NCBI GenBank assembly: GCA_965601455.1
Contig: OZ271831.1
Span: 4,588,001 to 4,652,000, forward strand
Direction of reading: 5' to 3'
DNA: 64,000 nucleotides
Source: JANQEU01 sp965601455
Lineage (GTDB): Bacteria > Bacteroidota > Bacteroidia > Cytophagales > Cyclobacteriaceae
Both the position numbers and the translations under genes were made by a program. Shown piece after piece: positions 1 to 8,438 of the stretch; position 1 is the first letter of the stretch, and each line of letters opens with the position of its first letter. The notes under the pieces were generated by a model that was given only the letters and a program-made list of their open reading frames with translations, was not told where the DNA came from and made no database searches.

Positions 1-360
1 TGTCCAATTCACAGTGGTTCCAATTTCTTCTTCAAAAGTCTCAACTTCTAAAGGAATGGTTACAGAAACCTCACCGGCTTCAAGTCCCAAATCGGTTCTT
101 GTTACCGTCTGAAGTTGTCCACCTTTTGTCGCATTTAATGTATTGAATCCGCCTTCGGCAGTGATGGTAAGTGTGACATCGAATGTGGTTCCAACAACGA
201 TGTCAGATCCTGCTTCAATTGCTGCACCGTCAGCATCAGTTACCGAAGCTGAAATTGTAGGTATTGCAACCGGATCTGGTTCATCTTCGCTACAGCTGTA
301 CAAGAATGCTATTGCTCCGACAAGAGTGAGCATCAATAATTGTCGAAATGTGTTTCTCAT
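1..360 (-). CDS. Hypothetical lipoprotein, 5' part only (3' end outside window)
   Basis: The minus-strand reading frame is open from an ATG at 358-360 to the window edge, giving 120 residues. It begins with a short basic and hydrophobic signal ending in the lipobox FLYSC (Cys at about residue 23), followed by an acidic Ser/Glu/Asp stretch typical of surface lipoproteins. The visible remainder is Thr/Val-rich and looks like a beta-sandwich domain, possibly Ig-like, but I recognise no family. It is probably exported and anchored in a membrane. The function is unknown because the rest of the gene is missing. Confidence 0.75.
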   Translation of the reverse strand, partial: MRNTFRQLLMLTLVGAIAFLYSCSEDEPDPVAIPTISASVTDADGAAIEAGSDIVVGTTFDVTLTITAEGGFNTLNATKGGQLQTVTRTDLGLEAGEVSVTIPLEVETFEEEIGTTVNWT

Positions 361-775
361 TTTGTTAAAGTTTAAGGATTTAGTTACTTGATAATTGACT
401 TTAAATGTGCTTTGAGATGATCACAACCGATCAGTTGTTTTGTTTGTCCTACAAGTCAAATGACTACAAGAGGGATCGCGTTGTGATTCGAAAACAAAGT
501 TGATAAAAGATTTTCGTTAATTGAACAATTTGGTCTTTTAATGTTAGCCTTTTAATATGGTCGCACACGCGAGCAAACAAGGGACACTGTTAAATCTGAA
601 TTAGTTCGATTTTTGATAACGATTTTGCTCAAAAAATATTGAGGTTCTAAGAGAAAAAAACGACTTTTTCTTGGATTAATTCAATTCGTATATTTTATTC
701 CGACTGATTGCGTTTTTAAAAAAATATGACATTTTTGTAAAATAAGTACGACAGCTTAATCAAAAGTAGAAAACT
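361..775. other. Divergent intergenic region without a recognisable gene
   Basis: This 415-base AT-rich gap separates the minus-strand lipoprotein gene from the plus-strand membrane protein. It must carry promoters for both, since the genes diverge. I found no convincing TAnnTTTG box at a sensible distance from either start, no long inverted repeat, no tRNA-like fold and no short ORF with coding character. Confidence 0.6.
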
Positions 776-1510
776 ATGACTAGTAAGATTTCTCCGGAAC
801 TATTGGCGGCATGGAACCAATATGTGAGTTACTTCGCCATTGCGATTGGAGCAGTAGGGGTCCTGATTATCTTAGGACATTACATTAAGCTTCTGATTAC
901 CAGAGACTACAAGGAAAGATACGACTACATAAACATGCACGAAATCAACCTATTATGGTATGGTTTTTTGTTGGTATTGATCGGTCTTACTCTGTTCTCC
1001 AACACCTTTGGCAATAATCTTACATGGCTGTGGTTTTTCGTCTGGTTATTCGTAAGCTCGATGCTGGCAATGATTATAGGTGTCATCGTTCAGAATGTCT
1101 TGAAATTTTACTATCCTTTCTTTATCGAAAAAAGATTGAAAAAACTTCGATTTACGCCACGGATGTCTGACGACGGCAATCCAATGAAACTTCTCAGTGA
1201 GGAAGAAGAGGATGTTTATCTGGACGAGGGAATGCAAGCGGAGGAAAATGCTTTCTCCGTCGACTATGACGTTTGGATTGACGAGAAAACAGGAAAAACA
1301 AAGATTGAAAAATATAATGGGCGCCTTCATGCACTTGAATGCCCAGAGTGTAGTTACCAAACTCTTCGAGTAGACAGGGAAGAAGTAATTCAACCAGCGA
1401 CTGAAACGGAGGAAGGCGAACTAATGAAGTATTATGTGTGTGGCTATTGCGGTCACAAGGAAAGAAAGTCTTTCAAAATCGCACGTCTGAAAGAAGAAGC
1501 AGACGCGTAA
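776..1510 (+). CDS. Membrane protein with C-terminal zinc ribbon
   Basis: This 244-aa protein has three predicted membrane segments at about residues 16-40, 57-76 and 84-108. A charged acidic linker follows at about 135-180. The C-terminal domain carries two CxxC pairs, Cys189/Cys192 and Cys222/Cys225, the spacing of a zinc ribbon. The ribbon should face the cytoplasm, or else act as a redox or metal module. I do not recognise a named family. The gene stands alone and ends in a strong hairpin terminator. Confidence 0.8.
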   Translation: MTSKISPELLAAWNQYVSYFAIAIGAVGVLIILGHYIKLLITRDYKERYDYINMHEINLLWYGFLLVLIGLTLFSNTFGNNLTWLWFFVWLFVSSMLAMIIGVIVQNVLKFYYPFFIEKRLKKLRFTPRMSDDGNPMKLLSEEEEDVYLDEGMQAEENAFSVDYDVWIDEKTGKTKIEKYNGRLHALECPECSYQTLRVDREEVIQPATETEEGELMKYYVCGYCGHKERKSFKIARLKEEADA

Positions 1511-1531
1511 ATAGTACTCAAAAGATATAGC

Positions 1532-1564
1532 AAAGCCTCAATCAGTTTTGATTGAGGCTTTTTT
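1532..1564 (+). terminator. Rho-independent terminator, probably bidirectional
   Basis: A 12-13 bp stem (AAGCCTCAATCA / TGATTGAGGCTT) with a GTTT loop is followed by T residues on the plus strand and, because the stem starts with A residues, by T on the minus strand too. It sits between the convergent membrane-protein gene and the aldehyde dehydrogenase gene and overlaps the latter's stop by two bases, so it probably serves both. Confidence 0.85.
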
Positions 1565-2990
1565 ATTGCCTCAAACAAACATTTTGGGCTTCAGTAAAAA
1601 AATCAAGGGCCTGGTTTCCTCCTTCTCTTCCAATTCCTGAATTTCTCATCCCCCCAAAAGGTGTTCGTAAATCTCTTAGCATCCATGTGTTTACCCAAAT
1701 AACTCCAGAATCCACCTCATGGGCCGTACGTTGTGCTTTCCTGATATCATTAGTCCATATAATACAAGCCAAACCATACTCGGTAGAATTCGCTTTCAAA
1801 ATAGCTTCCTCCTCATTAGAGAAGGAGTCCAGGGTAATAACTGGACCAAAAACCTCTTCCTGATTGATTCTACAATCTATTCCTAATCCCTCAATAATAG
1901 TTGGCTGAAAATAGTACCCTTCTCTTTCGATTTCACTTCCTCCCGCAAGTACTATTCCTCCGTCTTCCACTGCGCCATTTACATAACTACTTACTTTTTC
2001 CAAGTGTTGTCTGGAAATCAACGCGGCAAATTCAGTTTCTTCATCAGACGGATCCCCAATCTTTAAATCCATTGTTTTTTCGACTAACATGTCCCGGAAG
2101 TCTGAATAAATCTCTTTTTCCACATAAACACGTGAACCACACAGGCAGATCTGACCCTGGTTTCTAAAACTGCTATTCACCACACTATCAACAGCCTCCT
2201 GAAGGTTACAGTCAGCATACACAATTACCGGATTTTTTCCTCCCAATTCCAACGATAACTTCTTAAACATGGGTGACGCGGTAGCAGCAATGGTTCTCCC
2301 GGTTGAAGTACCACCGGTAAATGAAACCGCTTTGATTGATGGGTGCTGAACGATAGCCTGTCCAATTTCAGAACCAGTTCCCTGAAGAATATTAAGAACC
2401 CCTTTGGGAATTCCTGCTTCATTCGCCAGTTTTCCTAAGTAAGCCGCTGTCATTGGAGTCAGTTCAGACGGTTTACCAATTACACAGTTACCCGTAGCAA
2501 GTGCAGGAGCAATTTTCCAGGTGAATAGATACAGTGGCAAATTCCATGGTGAGATGCAACCTACTATTCCCAATGGTTTTCTTCGGGTATAGTTAATCGC
2601 TGTCCCTTCCATTACATGTGCCTCTGATCCATAATTCATGATGGCCGATCCGAAAAAGCGGAAATTAGCTGCCGCTCGGGGAATCTCAATTTCTCGAGCA
2701 AGATGGATTGGTTTACCGGCATCCTTGCTCTCCATTTGGGCAAGTGCCTCTTTTTCACTTTCTATGAGGTCTGCGAGCCGGATCAAAATACGACTTCTTT
2801 GCTCTATTGACATTCCAGCCCAGTCTTTTGAAATGCTAGAAGCCGATTTAATCGCGTACTCCAGATCCTTTTCGGAACCTCTCGCTACCTGGGCATATAC
2901 CTTTCCGGTACCAGGTTCGCGGTTCTCAAGATATTCACCATTTATAGGTTCCTGGTAGTGACCATTGATGAAATGTATCGCTTTTTCCAT
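1563..2990 (-). CDS. Aldehyde dehydrogenase, probable 2-aminomuconate semialdehyde dehydrogenase
   Basis: This NAD(P)-dependent aldehyde dehydrogenase has 475 aa. The nucleotide-binding motif is FTGGTSTG near residue 224, the general base is Glu248 in ELGGKNP, and the nucleophile is Cys282 in NQGQIC. A late EEVFGP motif is also present. I take the ATG at 2990 rather than an upstream one because family homology starts there and it overlaps the stop of the preceding SDR by one base (TGATG), implying translational coupling. Beside HAAO, kynureninase and kynurenine monooxygenase, the natural substrate is 2-aminomuconate 6-semialdehyde, which would place it in oxidative tryptophan degradation. That assignment rests on context; the ALDH fold itself is certain. 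Confidence 0.88.
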   Translation of the reverse strand: MEKAIHFINGHYQEPINGEYLENREPGTGKVYAQVARGSEKDLEYAIKSASSISKDWAGMSIEQRSRILIRLADLIESEKEALAQMESKDAGKPIHLAREIEIPRAAANFRFFGSAIMNYGSEAHVMEGTAINYTRRKPLGIVGCISPWNLPLYLFTWKIAPALATGNCVIGKPSELTPMTAAYLGKLANEAGIPKGVLNILQGTGSEIGQAIVQHPSIKAVSFTGGTSTGRTIAATASPMFKKLSLELGGKNPVIVYADCNLQEAVDSVVNSSFRNQGQICLCGSRVYVEKEIYSDFRDMLVEKTMDLKIGDPSDEETEFAALISRQHLEKVSSYVNGAVEDGGIVLAGGSEIEREGYYFQPTIIEGLGIDCRINQEEVFGPVITLDSFSNEEEAILKANSTEYGLACIIWTNDIRKAQRTAHEVDSGVIWVNTWMLRDLRTPFGGMRNSGIGREGGNQALDFFTEAQNVCLRQ

Positions 2991-3760
2991 CAAATTGTGC
3001 CAGTACGACCACCATCGACGGGAATACTGGTGCCATTTATATAAGCTGCTCTTGATGAACAAAGAAATGTCGCCAGGTCACCAATTTCTTCAGGTTCTCC
3101 AAACCTTCTGGCAGGTACCGAATTCTTCCATTCTTCAGTAACCTCCTCCGTTGAAATACCTTTCTTTTTCGCCTGACTCTCTAAAATTGCTAGCAACCTA
3201 CCCGTTGAGATTGGACCAGGTAGGATGTTATTTACGGTGATACCAAATTGACCTAACTCGTTGGACATGGTCTTAGCCCAGGAAGCCATGGCCCCGCGAA
3301 CGGTATTACTAACCCCCAATCCTGCTATTGGAATCTTAACTGATGTAGAGATAATATTTATAACTCTGCCAAAGCTGTTTCTCTTCATCCCTGGCACAAC
3401 CCAGGAAGATAGAAGATGACTCGTTTTTAAATGCATTTTGAAAGCAAAATCGAAATCTTCCCAATCTGCTTCAGAAACCAGACCCGGGGGAGGACCTCCG
3501 GCATTATTAATTAGAATATCATAATTCTCTTTTTCCACATCCTCCTTACAAGCAAAAACTTGTTCGGTATCCTGGAAGTCGGCAACAAGATATTTGTTAT
3601 CTCCATCCAATCGACTGACTGCGGACTTAAGGCTAGATTCTGACCGGGACATTAAGGTAACTTGACATCCTTCACTGGAAAGTGATTCCGCAATGGCAAA
3701 GCCTATGCCTTGAGTGCTACCACAAACCAATGCCTTTCTATTTTGTAAATCGAGGTTCAT
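2990..3760 (-). CDS. SDR-family protein with degenerate catalytic motif
   Basis: This 256-aa Rossmann protein has the cofactor loop GSTQGIG (residues 14-20), the NNAG motif (85-88) and a C-terminal PVDGG end typical of the 3-oxoacyl-ACP-reductase-like branch. At the place where the SDR YxxxK motif should be it reads VSNTVRGAM (150-158), so the catalytic Tyr and Lys appear replaced by Ser/Asn and Arg; Ser138 is retained. A BKR-like SDR subgroup with this change is known. It is transcribed first in the unit with the aldehyde dehydrogenase, divergently from the HAAO gene, so a role in the kynurenine branch is likely. The reaction is unknown. Confidence 0.85.
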   Translation of the reverse strand: MNLDLQNRKALVCGSTQGIGFAIAESLSSEGCQVTLMSRSESSLKSAVSRLDGDNKYLVADFQDTEQVFACKEDVEKENYDILINNAGGPPPGLVSEADWEDFDFAFKMHLKTSHLLSSWVVPGMKRNSFGRVINIISTSVKIPIAGLGVSNTVRGAMASWAKTMSNELGQFGITVNNILPGPISTGRLLAILESQAKKKGISTEEVTEEWKNSVPARRFGEPEEIGDLATFLCSSRAAYINGTSIPVDGGRTGTI

Positions 3761-3809
3761 CGGATCTATTGGTTAGTTTTGTTAACTAAGGTATTTAAAC
3801 ATTAAACGA

Positions 3810-4340
3810 ATGGCTATTAAAAGACCTTTTAATCTCCAACAATGGATCGATGATAATAGGGATATCCTAAAACCACCGGTGGGGAATAAGAACCTGTACC
3901 ATGATGCTGGCGATTATATTGTAATGATCGTCGCTGGCCCCAACGCACGAAAGGATTACCATTATAATGAGACAGAGGAATTGTTCTATCAATTGGAAGG
4001 AAATATTACAGTCAAAATCCAGGAGGATGGGAAAGCTGTGGATATACCGATAAATGAAGGTGAGATGTTTTTACTTCCTGCGAAAGTTCCTCACTCTCCC
4101 ATTCGTAGCGAAGGATCTATTGGGTTAGTCATCGAAAGGAAGCGGGAAGAAGATCATGAAGATGGTTTACTTTGGTATTGTGAAAACTGTAATACAAAAC
4201 TTCACGAGACCTACTTCCACTTGAAAAATATTGAAAAAGACTTTCTCCCAAGATTCAAACATTTCTATGGTTCGGAAGAGCTTAGGACCTGCTCTAATTG
4301 CGGTACAAAAATGGCCGCCGATAGCCGATTCGTTGACTGA
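3810..4340 (+). CDS. nbaC: 3-hydroxyanthranilate 3,4-dioxygenase
   Basis: This 176-aa cupin opens the ring of 3-hydroxyanthranilate to 2-amino-3-carboxymuconate semialdehyde, the precursor of quinolinate. The Fe(II) ligands are at the positions known for the bacterial enzyme: His51, Glu57 and His95. The C-terminal rubredoxin-like site is complete with Cys124/Cys127 and Cys161/Cys164. The length matches the short bacterial type. It is the first gene of a three-gene operon, with only 3 bases to kynureninase, and its start lies 49 bases from the divergent SDR gene, so both share a small control region. Confidence 0.95.
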   Translation: MAIKRPFNLQQWIDDNRDILKPPVGNKNLYHDAGDYIVMIVAGPNARKDYHYNETEELFYQLEGNITVKIQEDGKAVDIPINEGEMFLLPAKVPHSPIRSEGSIGLVIERKREEDHEDGLLWYCENCNTKLHETYFHLKNIEKDFLPRFKHFYGSEELRTCSNCGTKMAADSRFVD

Positions 4341-4343
4341 TCA

Positions 4344-5627
4344 ATGAAATTTGAATCTACCAGGTCATTCGCCGAAGATTTAGATAAATCAGATCCACTA
4401 AGTCATTTCCGTGATCGGTTTCATCTTCCGGAGATGGATGGAGAACAGGTGATTTATTTTTGTGGCAACTCCCTCGGCCTTCAACCGAAGAGTGCGAGTC
4501 AGCATATCGAGCAAGAGCTGAGAAAGTGGAAAACGCAGGCGGTTGAAGGTCATTTCACAGAACCAAAACCTTGGGTCTCCTACCATTATCATGGGAAGAA
4601 GGAACTGGCCTCGTTGTTGGGTGCAATGGAAAGCGAAGTAGTCGCCATGAATTCACTCACTACAAATCTTCATCTGCTTTTCGCAACTTTTTATCAACCA
4701 ACAGAAAAGAAAAGTAAGGTTCTAATCGAAAAAGGGTCATTTCCATCGGACTATTTTGCTGTTACCACACATATGCAGCAAAAAGGAATAGACGCTAAAG
4801 AAAATCTCATCGAGTTACCGTATGACGAACACCAGCCAATAACCACAGATAGTATTTTGGAATTCATCACCAGATTTAAGGATGAATTGTCTTTAGTATT
4901 TCTTCCTGGTGTCCAATACTATACTGGACAGGTTTTTGATCTTGAAGCTATATCCAGGATTTGCCGTCAACATTCGATTTCATTTGGAGTTGATTTGGCC
5001 CATGCAATTGGAAACATCCCCATTCGATTACACGATCTTGAAATTGATTTTGCCGTTTGGTGTAGTTATAAATACCTGAATTCCGGCCCCGGAAGTGTAG
5101 GTGGAGCATTTGTTCATTCCAAACACGGTCAAAACACTGATTTACCACGTCTTGGGGGTTGGTGGGGTCAAAGAGAGGACATCCGATTCCAGATGGAAAA
5201 CGATTTTCAACCAATGCCAGGGGTAGATGGATGGATGTTATCCAATGTAAATGTATTTGGCAGCGTGGCACACCTGGCATCATTGGAAATTTTTTATGAG
5301 GCTGAAATAGGTAGGTTAAGGAAGAAATCAATCTTACTAACTGGATTTTTACTCTTTCTTCTGGAGAAACTTGAGCAAGAACATAATTTCCACATTCTTA
5401 CTCCAAAAGATGTGAATGAACGAGGTTGCCAGCTCTCACTTTTTTTTGAGCAAAACGGAAAAAATGTTTTCGATGTTCTTACTCGGAATAAAGTGCTTGT
5501 CGATTGGAGGGCATCTAATCTTTCGGATATCAATAAAGGTGTAATCCGAGTTGCTCCTACTCCATTGTATAACACGTTTGAGGAAGTATTCCGATTTTAT
5601 GAAATCCTACGTGATGAACTCAAGTAA
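4344..5627 (+). CDS. kynU: Kynureninase
   Basis: This 427-aa PLP enzyme of aminotransferase fold type I cleaves kynurenine or 3-hydroxykynurenine to anthranilate or 3-hydroxyanthranilate plus alanine. It has the N-terminal FCGNSLGLQP motif, the cofactor-contacting DLAHA (217-221) and the Schiff-base Lys243 in the family signature CSYKYLN. The length is normal. It lies between HAAO and kynurenine monooxygenase in one operon, so 3-hydroxykynurenine is the likely physiological substrate. Confidence 0.95.
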   Translation: MKFESTRSFAEDLDKSDPLSHFRDRFHLPEMDGEQVIYFCGNSLGLQPKSASQHIEQELRKWKTQAVEGHFTEPKPWVSYHYHGKKELASLLGAMESEVVAMNSLTTNLHLLFATFYQPTEKKSKVLIEKGSFPSDYFAVTTHMQQKGIDAKENLIELPYDEHQPITTDSILEFITRFKDELSLVFLPGVQYYTGQVFDLEAISRICRQHSISFGVDLAHAIGNIPIRLHDLEIDFAVWCSYKYLNSGPGSVGGAFVHSKHGQNTDLPRLGGWWGQREDIRFQMENDFQPMPGVDGWMLSNVNVFGSVAHLASLEIFYEAEIGRLRKKSILLTGFLLFLLEKLEQEHNFHILTPKDVNERGCQLSLFFEQNGKNVFDVLTRNKVLVDWRASNLSDINKGVIRVAPTPLYNTFEEVFRFYEILRDELK

Positions 5628-6945
5628 TAAAGTCACCATTCTTGGAGCGGGTCTTGCTGGATCGCTGTTGGCCATATACCTTCAAAATGAGGGACATCAG
5701 ACTCGTGTCATTGAAAAGAGAAAAGACCCCCGTCAGAGTTTTAAGTCAGAAGGTCGTTCCATTAACCTCGCTCTTAGTCACAGAGGGATTGGAGCATTAC
5801 AGGAAGTTGGGATAATGGAAAAAGTACGACCGCATTTAATCCCGATGTATGGTAGAATGATCCACGATACTGAGGGCAATCTTAAGTTTATGTCCTACGG
5901 ACGTGAAGAACAGCATATCAATTCCGTTTCCCGAAGTGAATTGAATAAAGCACTGATTCAGGAGGCGGATTCTAATGGGGCTGAATTTCTTTTTAATTCA
6001 TCTGTGGAATTAGTAAACCTGGATGAAAGAAGTATACTGATCAATGGGAATTTAACCGAGGAGGTCTTTCCACTATTCGGCACCGATGGGGCGAATTCAT
6101 CATTGCGTAAAGCCTTACAATCAGAAAAAGATTTTCATTACGAGAATGATCGGATTCAGCACGGTTACAAGGAGCTTTCCATTCCTGCAATAAACGGTGA
6201 GTTTGCAATGGAACCGAATAATCTACACATCTGGCCAAGGAAGGATTTCATGCTCATTGCTTTACCAAACCCTGATTATACATTCACCTGTACCCTTTTT
6301 CTTCAATCTCAGGGAGAAGTATCATTTGAGAATCTGCAATCGACTGCAGATATTCAAAAATTCTTTGAACTGTACTTTCCTGATATCATTCCACTGATCC
6401 CCGATCTCATCGCTCAATTTGAAAAAAATCCGACATCTGGTTTAAGTACTATTAAGTGTGGGCCATGGAATAAAAATGAGTCCATAGTCATAGGAGATGC
6501 TGCCCACGCAATAGTACCTTTCTATGGACAGGGAATGAATGCATCCTTTGAGGATTGTAGATTGATGATGAAAACGCTCAAGGATAATGAATTCGATTGG
6601 GAGGTTTCTTTCACGCAATTTTACAACAGTAGGAAAAAGGATGCAGATGCAATCGCTGATCTTGCGTTGGGGAATTTCCTTGAAATGAGGGATCATGTTT
6701 CTGACCAAAAGTTTCAGAGTATGAAAGGGCTTAGTGATAAAATGCATGAGCTGTTCCATGAGGAATGGATTCCAGTTTATAACATGGTTACTTTCTCTGA
6801 TATTCCCTACAACCGGGCTAAACGGTTAGGAGAGGTTCAGAAAGAGATTCTAACAGAGGCTACTAATAATGGATACCAAGCAGATTATCACAGGATACTT
6901 GAAGAATACAAGCTGCAATCAAAATTCCAGAACCTGGATGGTTGA
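5614..6945 (+). CDS. kmo: Kynurenine 3-monooxygenase
   Basis: This FAD-dependent aromatic hydroxylase converts kynurenine to 3-hydroxykynurenine. The N-terminal dinucleotide motif GAGLAG directly follows the chosen start. GDAAHAIVPFYGQGMN, the second FAD and substrate motif, lies in the C-terminal half. About 443 aa is the usual length. I chose the ATG at 5614 because family homology begins a few residues later; ATGs at 5599 and 5551 in the same frame are possible but would overlap kynU further. The 3' end overlaps the convergent transglycosylase gene by 27 bases. Confidence 0.92.
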   Translation: MNSSNKVTILGAGLAGSLLAIYLQNEGHQTRVIEKRKDPRQSFKSEGRSINLALSHRGIGALQEVGIMEKVRPHLIPMYGRMIHDTEGNLKFMSYGREEQHINSVSRSELNKALIQEADSNGAEFLFNSSVELVNLDERSILINGNLTEEVFPLFGTDGANSSLRKALQSEKDFHYENDRIQHGYKELSIPAINGEFAMEPNNLHIWPRKDFMLIALPNPDYTFTCTLFLQSQGEVSFENLQSTADIQKFFELYFPDIIPLIPDLIAQFEKNPTSGLSTIKCGPWNKNESIVIGDAAHAIVPFYGQGMNASFEDCRLMMKTLKDNEFDWEVSFTQFYNSRKKDADAIADLALGNFLEMRDHVSDQKFQSMKGLSDKMHELFHEEWIPVYNMVTFSDIPYNRAKRLGEVQKEILTEATNNGYQADYHRILEEYKLQSKFQNLDG

Positions 6946-8394
6946 ATCGGTTTCCGATTCAACCTTAAAATAGAATTTTTTGTAGAACTGATAGGTGCTT
7001 ATGATCTCTTTCACGTAATTGACAGGTTCATCACCTCGGCAGTATCCAAACTGTACAACTGGATCATTGAAGTATTTAGATTCGGATTTTTTCACCAAAT
7101 ACATTGAAACTTTTTCCCAATCCCATGGACCTTGCTCATATTTCTCTGCTAACCGAACTGCATCCATTACGTGGCCTTGTCCGACGTTGTAGGATGCCAA
7201 TATGAATTTAATCCTCTCAATTGGGTCTTCCACCTTTTCCATCCAATATTCTTGCAGCCAAAGCAAATTGGACATGCCTGCCTTTATGTTTTCTTCAGGA
7301 TCAAAAACGTATTTCACTCCGGCGTCCTTCGCCGTATTTGGCATCACTTGCATAAGCCCCAAGGCTCCTGCCCATGATTGTGCCCGTGGATCAAATTTGG
7401 ATTCTTGAAAGATTTGGGCCGCAAGCAGCCGCCAATCCCAGTTTATTTGACTTGCTGCTTTCTTAATTAAATCGTCGAATGGAGATATATTTTCGCCAAC
7501 AACTGTACTGTATTCACTAAGGGCCTGGTCTCTTCGTGATTTTGAACTCTTGAAGTACTTATTATAGATCACATAGTAGTCTGCGGTCTTTCGCATTTCC
7601 AGGATCCAATTATTAAGTGCAAATAATAAACTATCTGCGTTCTTCCGGACCCCCCAAGAAATTTGTTGTTGAAAACTAATTGGAGTCTCAATGTCGAGAA
7701 TTGGAAAATAGGTGGCATTAATAGATGCGATGTCCTCCTCGGCGACGGTATATTTTATTTCACCTTCCACAACTTTTCTGATGAGTTGCTCCGTCTCCAA
7801 TTGTGGATCTTCCTCAATGATAATTATGTCACCACCAATTTCCTCTGAAAGATTATTGAGTCTGTCGAGATAAGAGGATTGATACCTTACATGCACTTCT
7901 TCCCCTATGAGGTCTACCAAGTTTCTGATCATCTCGTTTTCAATTTCATGAAGCTTCATACTCCGCCAATCGTCCGGTTTTTTCTGGATGAGTACCATTC
8001 TAACCAGATTATGATAATGAGAAAACTTGATCCTTCTCTTTCTCTCCTTAGTTACAGTGAGGTTATAAGCCATTATGTCACCTTCACCGCGATCCAGCAT
8101 CTCGAAGGCTTGTTCCAGGTTTGTTACAACTTCAATTCTGAGATCGATGCCCAGGCTGTCGGTGAACAAATTCAATAAATCGAATTCGTATCCCATCGGT
8201 TGGCCTTTGTATAAAAAGAATCCCGTTGAAGAATTATCAATTAGTGCTACCAGGTACCCTCGCTCAACAATTTGATCCAGGTCAAAATCGACCGTAAGCC
8301 TTTCTTTGGCAATATGTTTCTTGGATTCGACACCAGGAGACTGACACCGAATCAATAAGGTACTCAGGGATAATATGACTATTGCCCAACGCAA
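6919..8394 (-). CDS. Membrane-bound lytic murein transglycosylase, MltF type
   Basis: The protein joins a periplasmic solute-binding-like domain (family 3, about residues 35-280) to a C-terminal soluble-lytic-transglycosylase domain (about 320-470). The latter contains the catalytic Glu in IFQESKF and the GALGLMQVMP motif. No ATG lies near the expected N-terminus. The TTG at 8394 starts a short hydrophobic signal that ends at a Cys (residue 17), as expected for a lipoprotein, though the Arg just before that Cys is unusual. A longer ORF reaching to 8505 would overlap dxs and hide the signal peptide inside the protein. It cleaves peptidoglycan glycan strands at the cell envelope. Confidence 0.85.
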   Translation of the reverse strand: MRWAIVILSLSTLLIRCQSPGVESKKHIAKERLTVDFDLDQIVERGYLVALIDNSSTGFFLYKGQPMGYEFDLLNLFTDSLGIDLRIEVVTNLEQAFEMLDRGEGDIMAYNLTVTKERKRRIKFSHYHNLVRMVLIQKKPDDWRSMKLHEIENEMIRNLVDLIGEEVHVRYQSSYLDRLNNLSEEIGGDIIIIEEDPQLETEQLIRKVVEGEIKYTVAEEDIASINATYFPILDIETPISFQQQISWGVRKNADSLLFALNNWILEMRKTADYYVIYNKYFKSSKSRRDQALSEYSTVVGENISPFDDLIKKAASQINWDWRLLAAQIFQESKFDPRAQSWAGALGLMQVMPNTAKDAGVKYVFDPEENIKAGMSNLLWLQEYWMEKVEDPIERIKFILASYNVGQGHVMDAVRLAEKYEQGPWDWEKVSMYLVKKSESKYFNDPVVQFGYCRGDEPVNYVKEIISTYQFYKKFYFKVESETDSTIQVLEF

Positions 8395-8438
8395 GAATGA
8401 TGGGTCTTTTGATGACCAGAATTGTAATTTCGTGAAAA

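Noticed and set aside
143..391. Plus-strand ORF of 82 aa
   Set aside because: It is the reverse shadow of the lipoprotein gene on the minus strand, which has a proper start, signal peptide and lipobox.
1046..1393. Minus-strand ORF of 115 aa inside the zinc-ribbon membrane protein gene
   Set aside because: Cys/Phe/Leu-rich translation without any domain, entirely inside a well-supported gene on the other strand.
3774..3781. TAGTTTTG as a -7 box for the HAAO operon
   Set aside because: It matches TAnnTTTG, but I found no upstream element at a usual distance. Not strong enough to list as a promoter.
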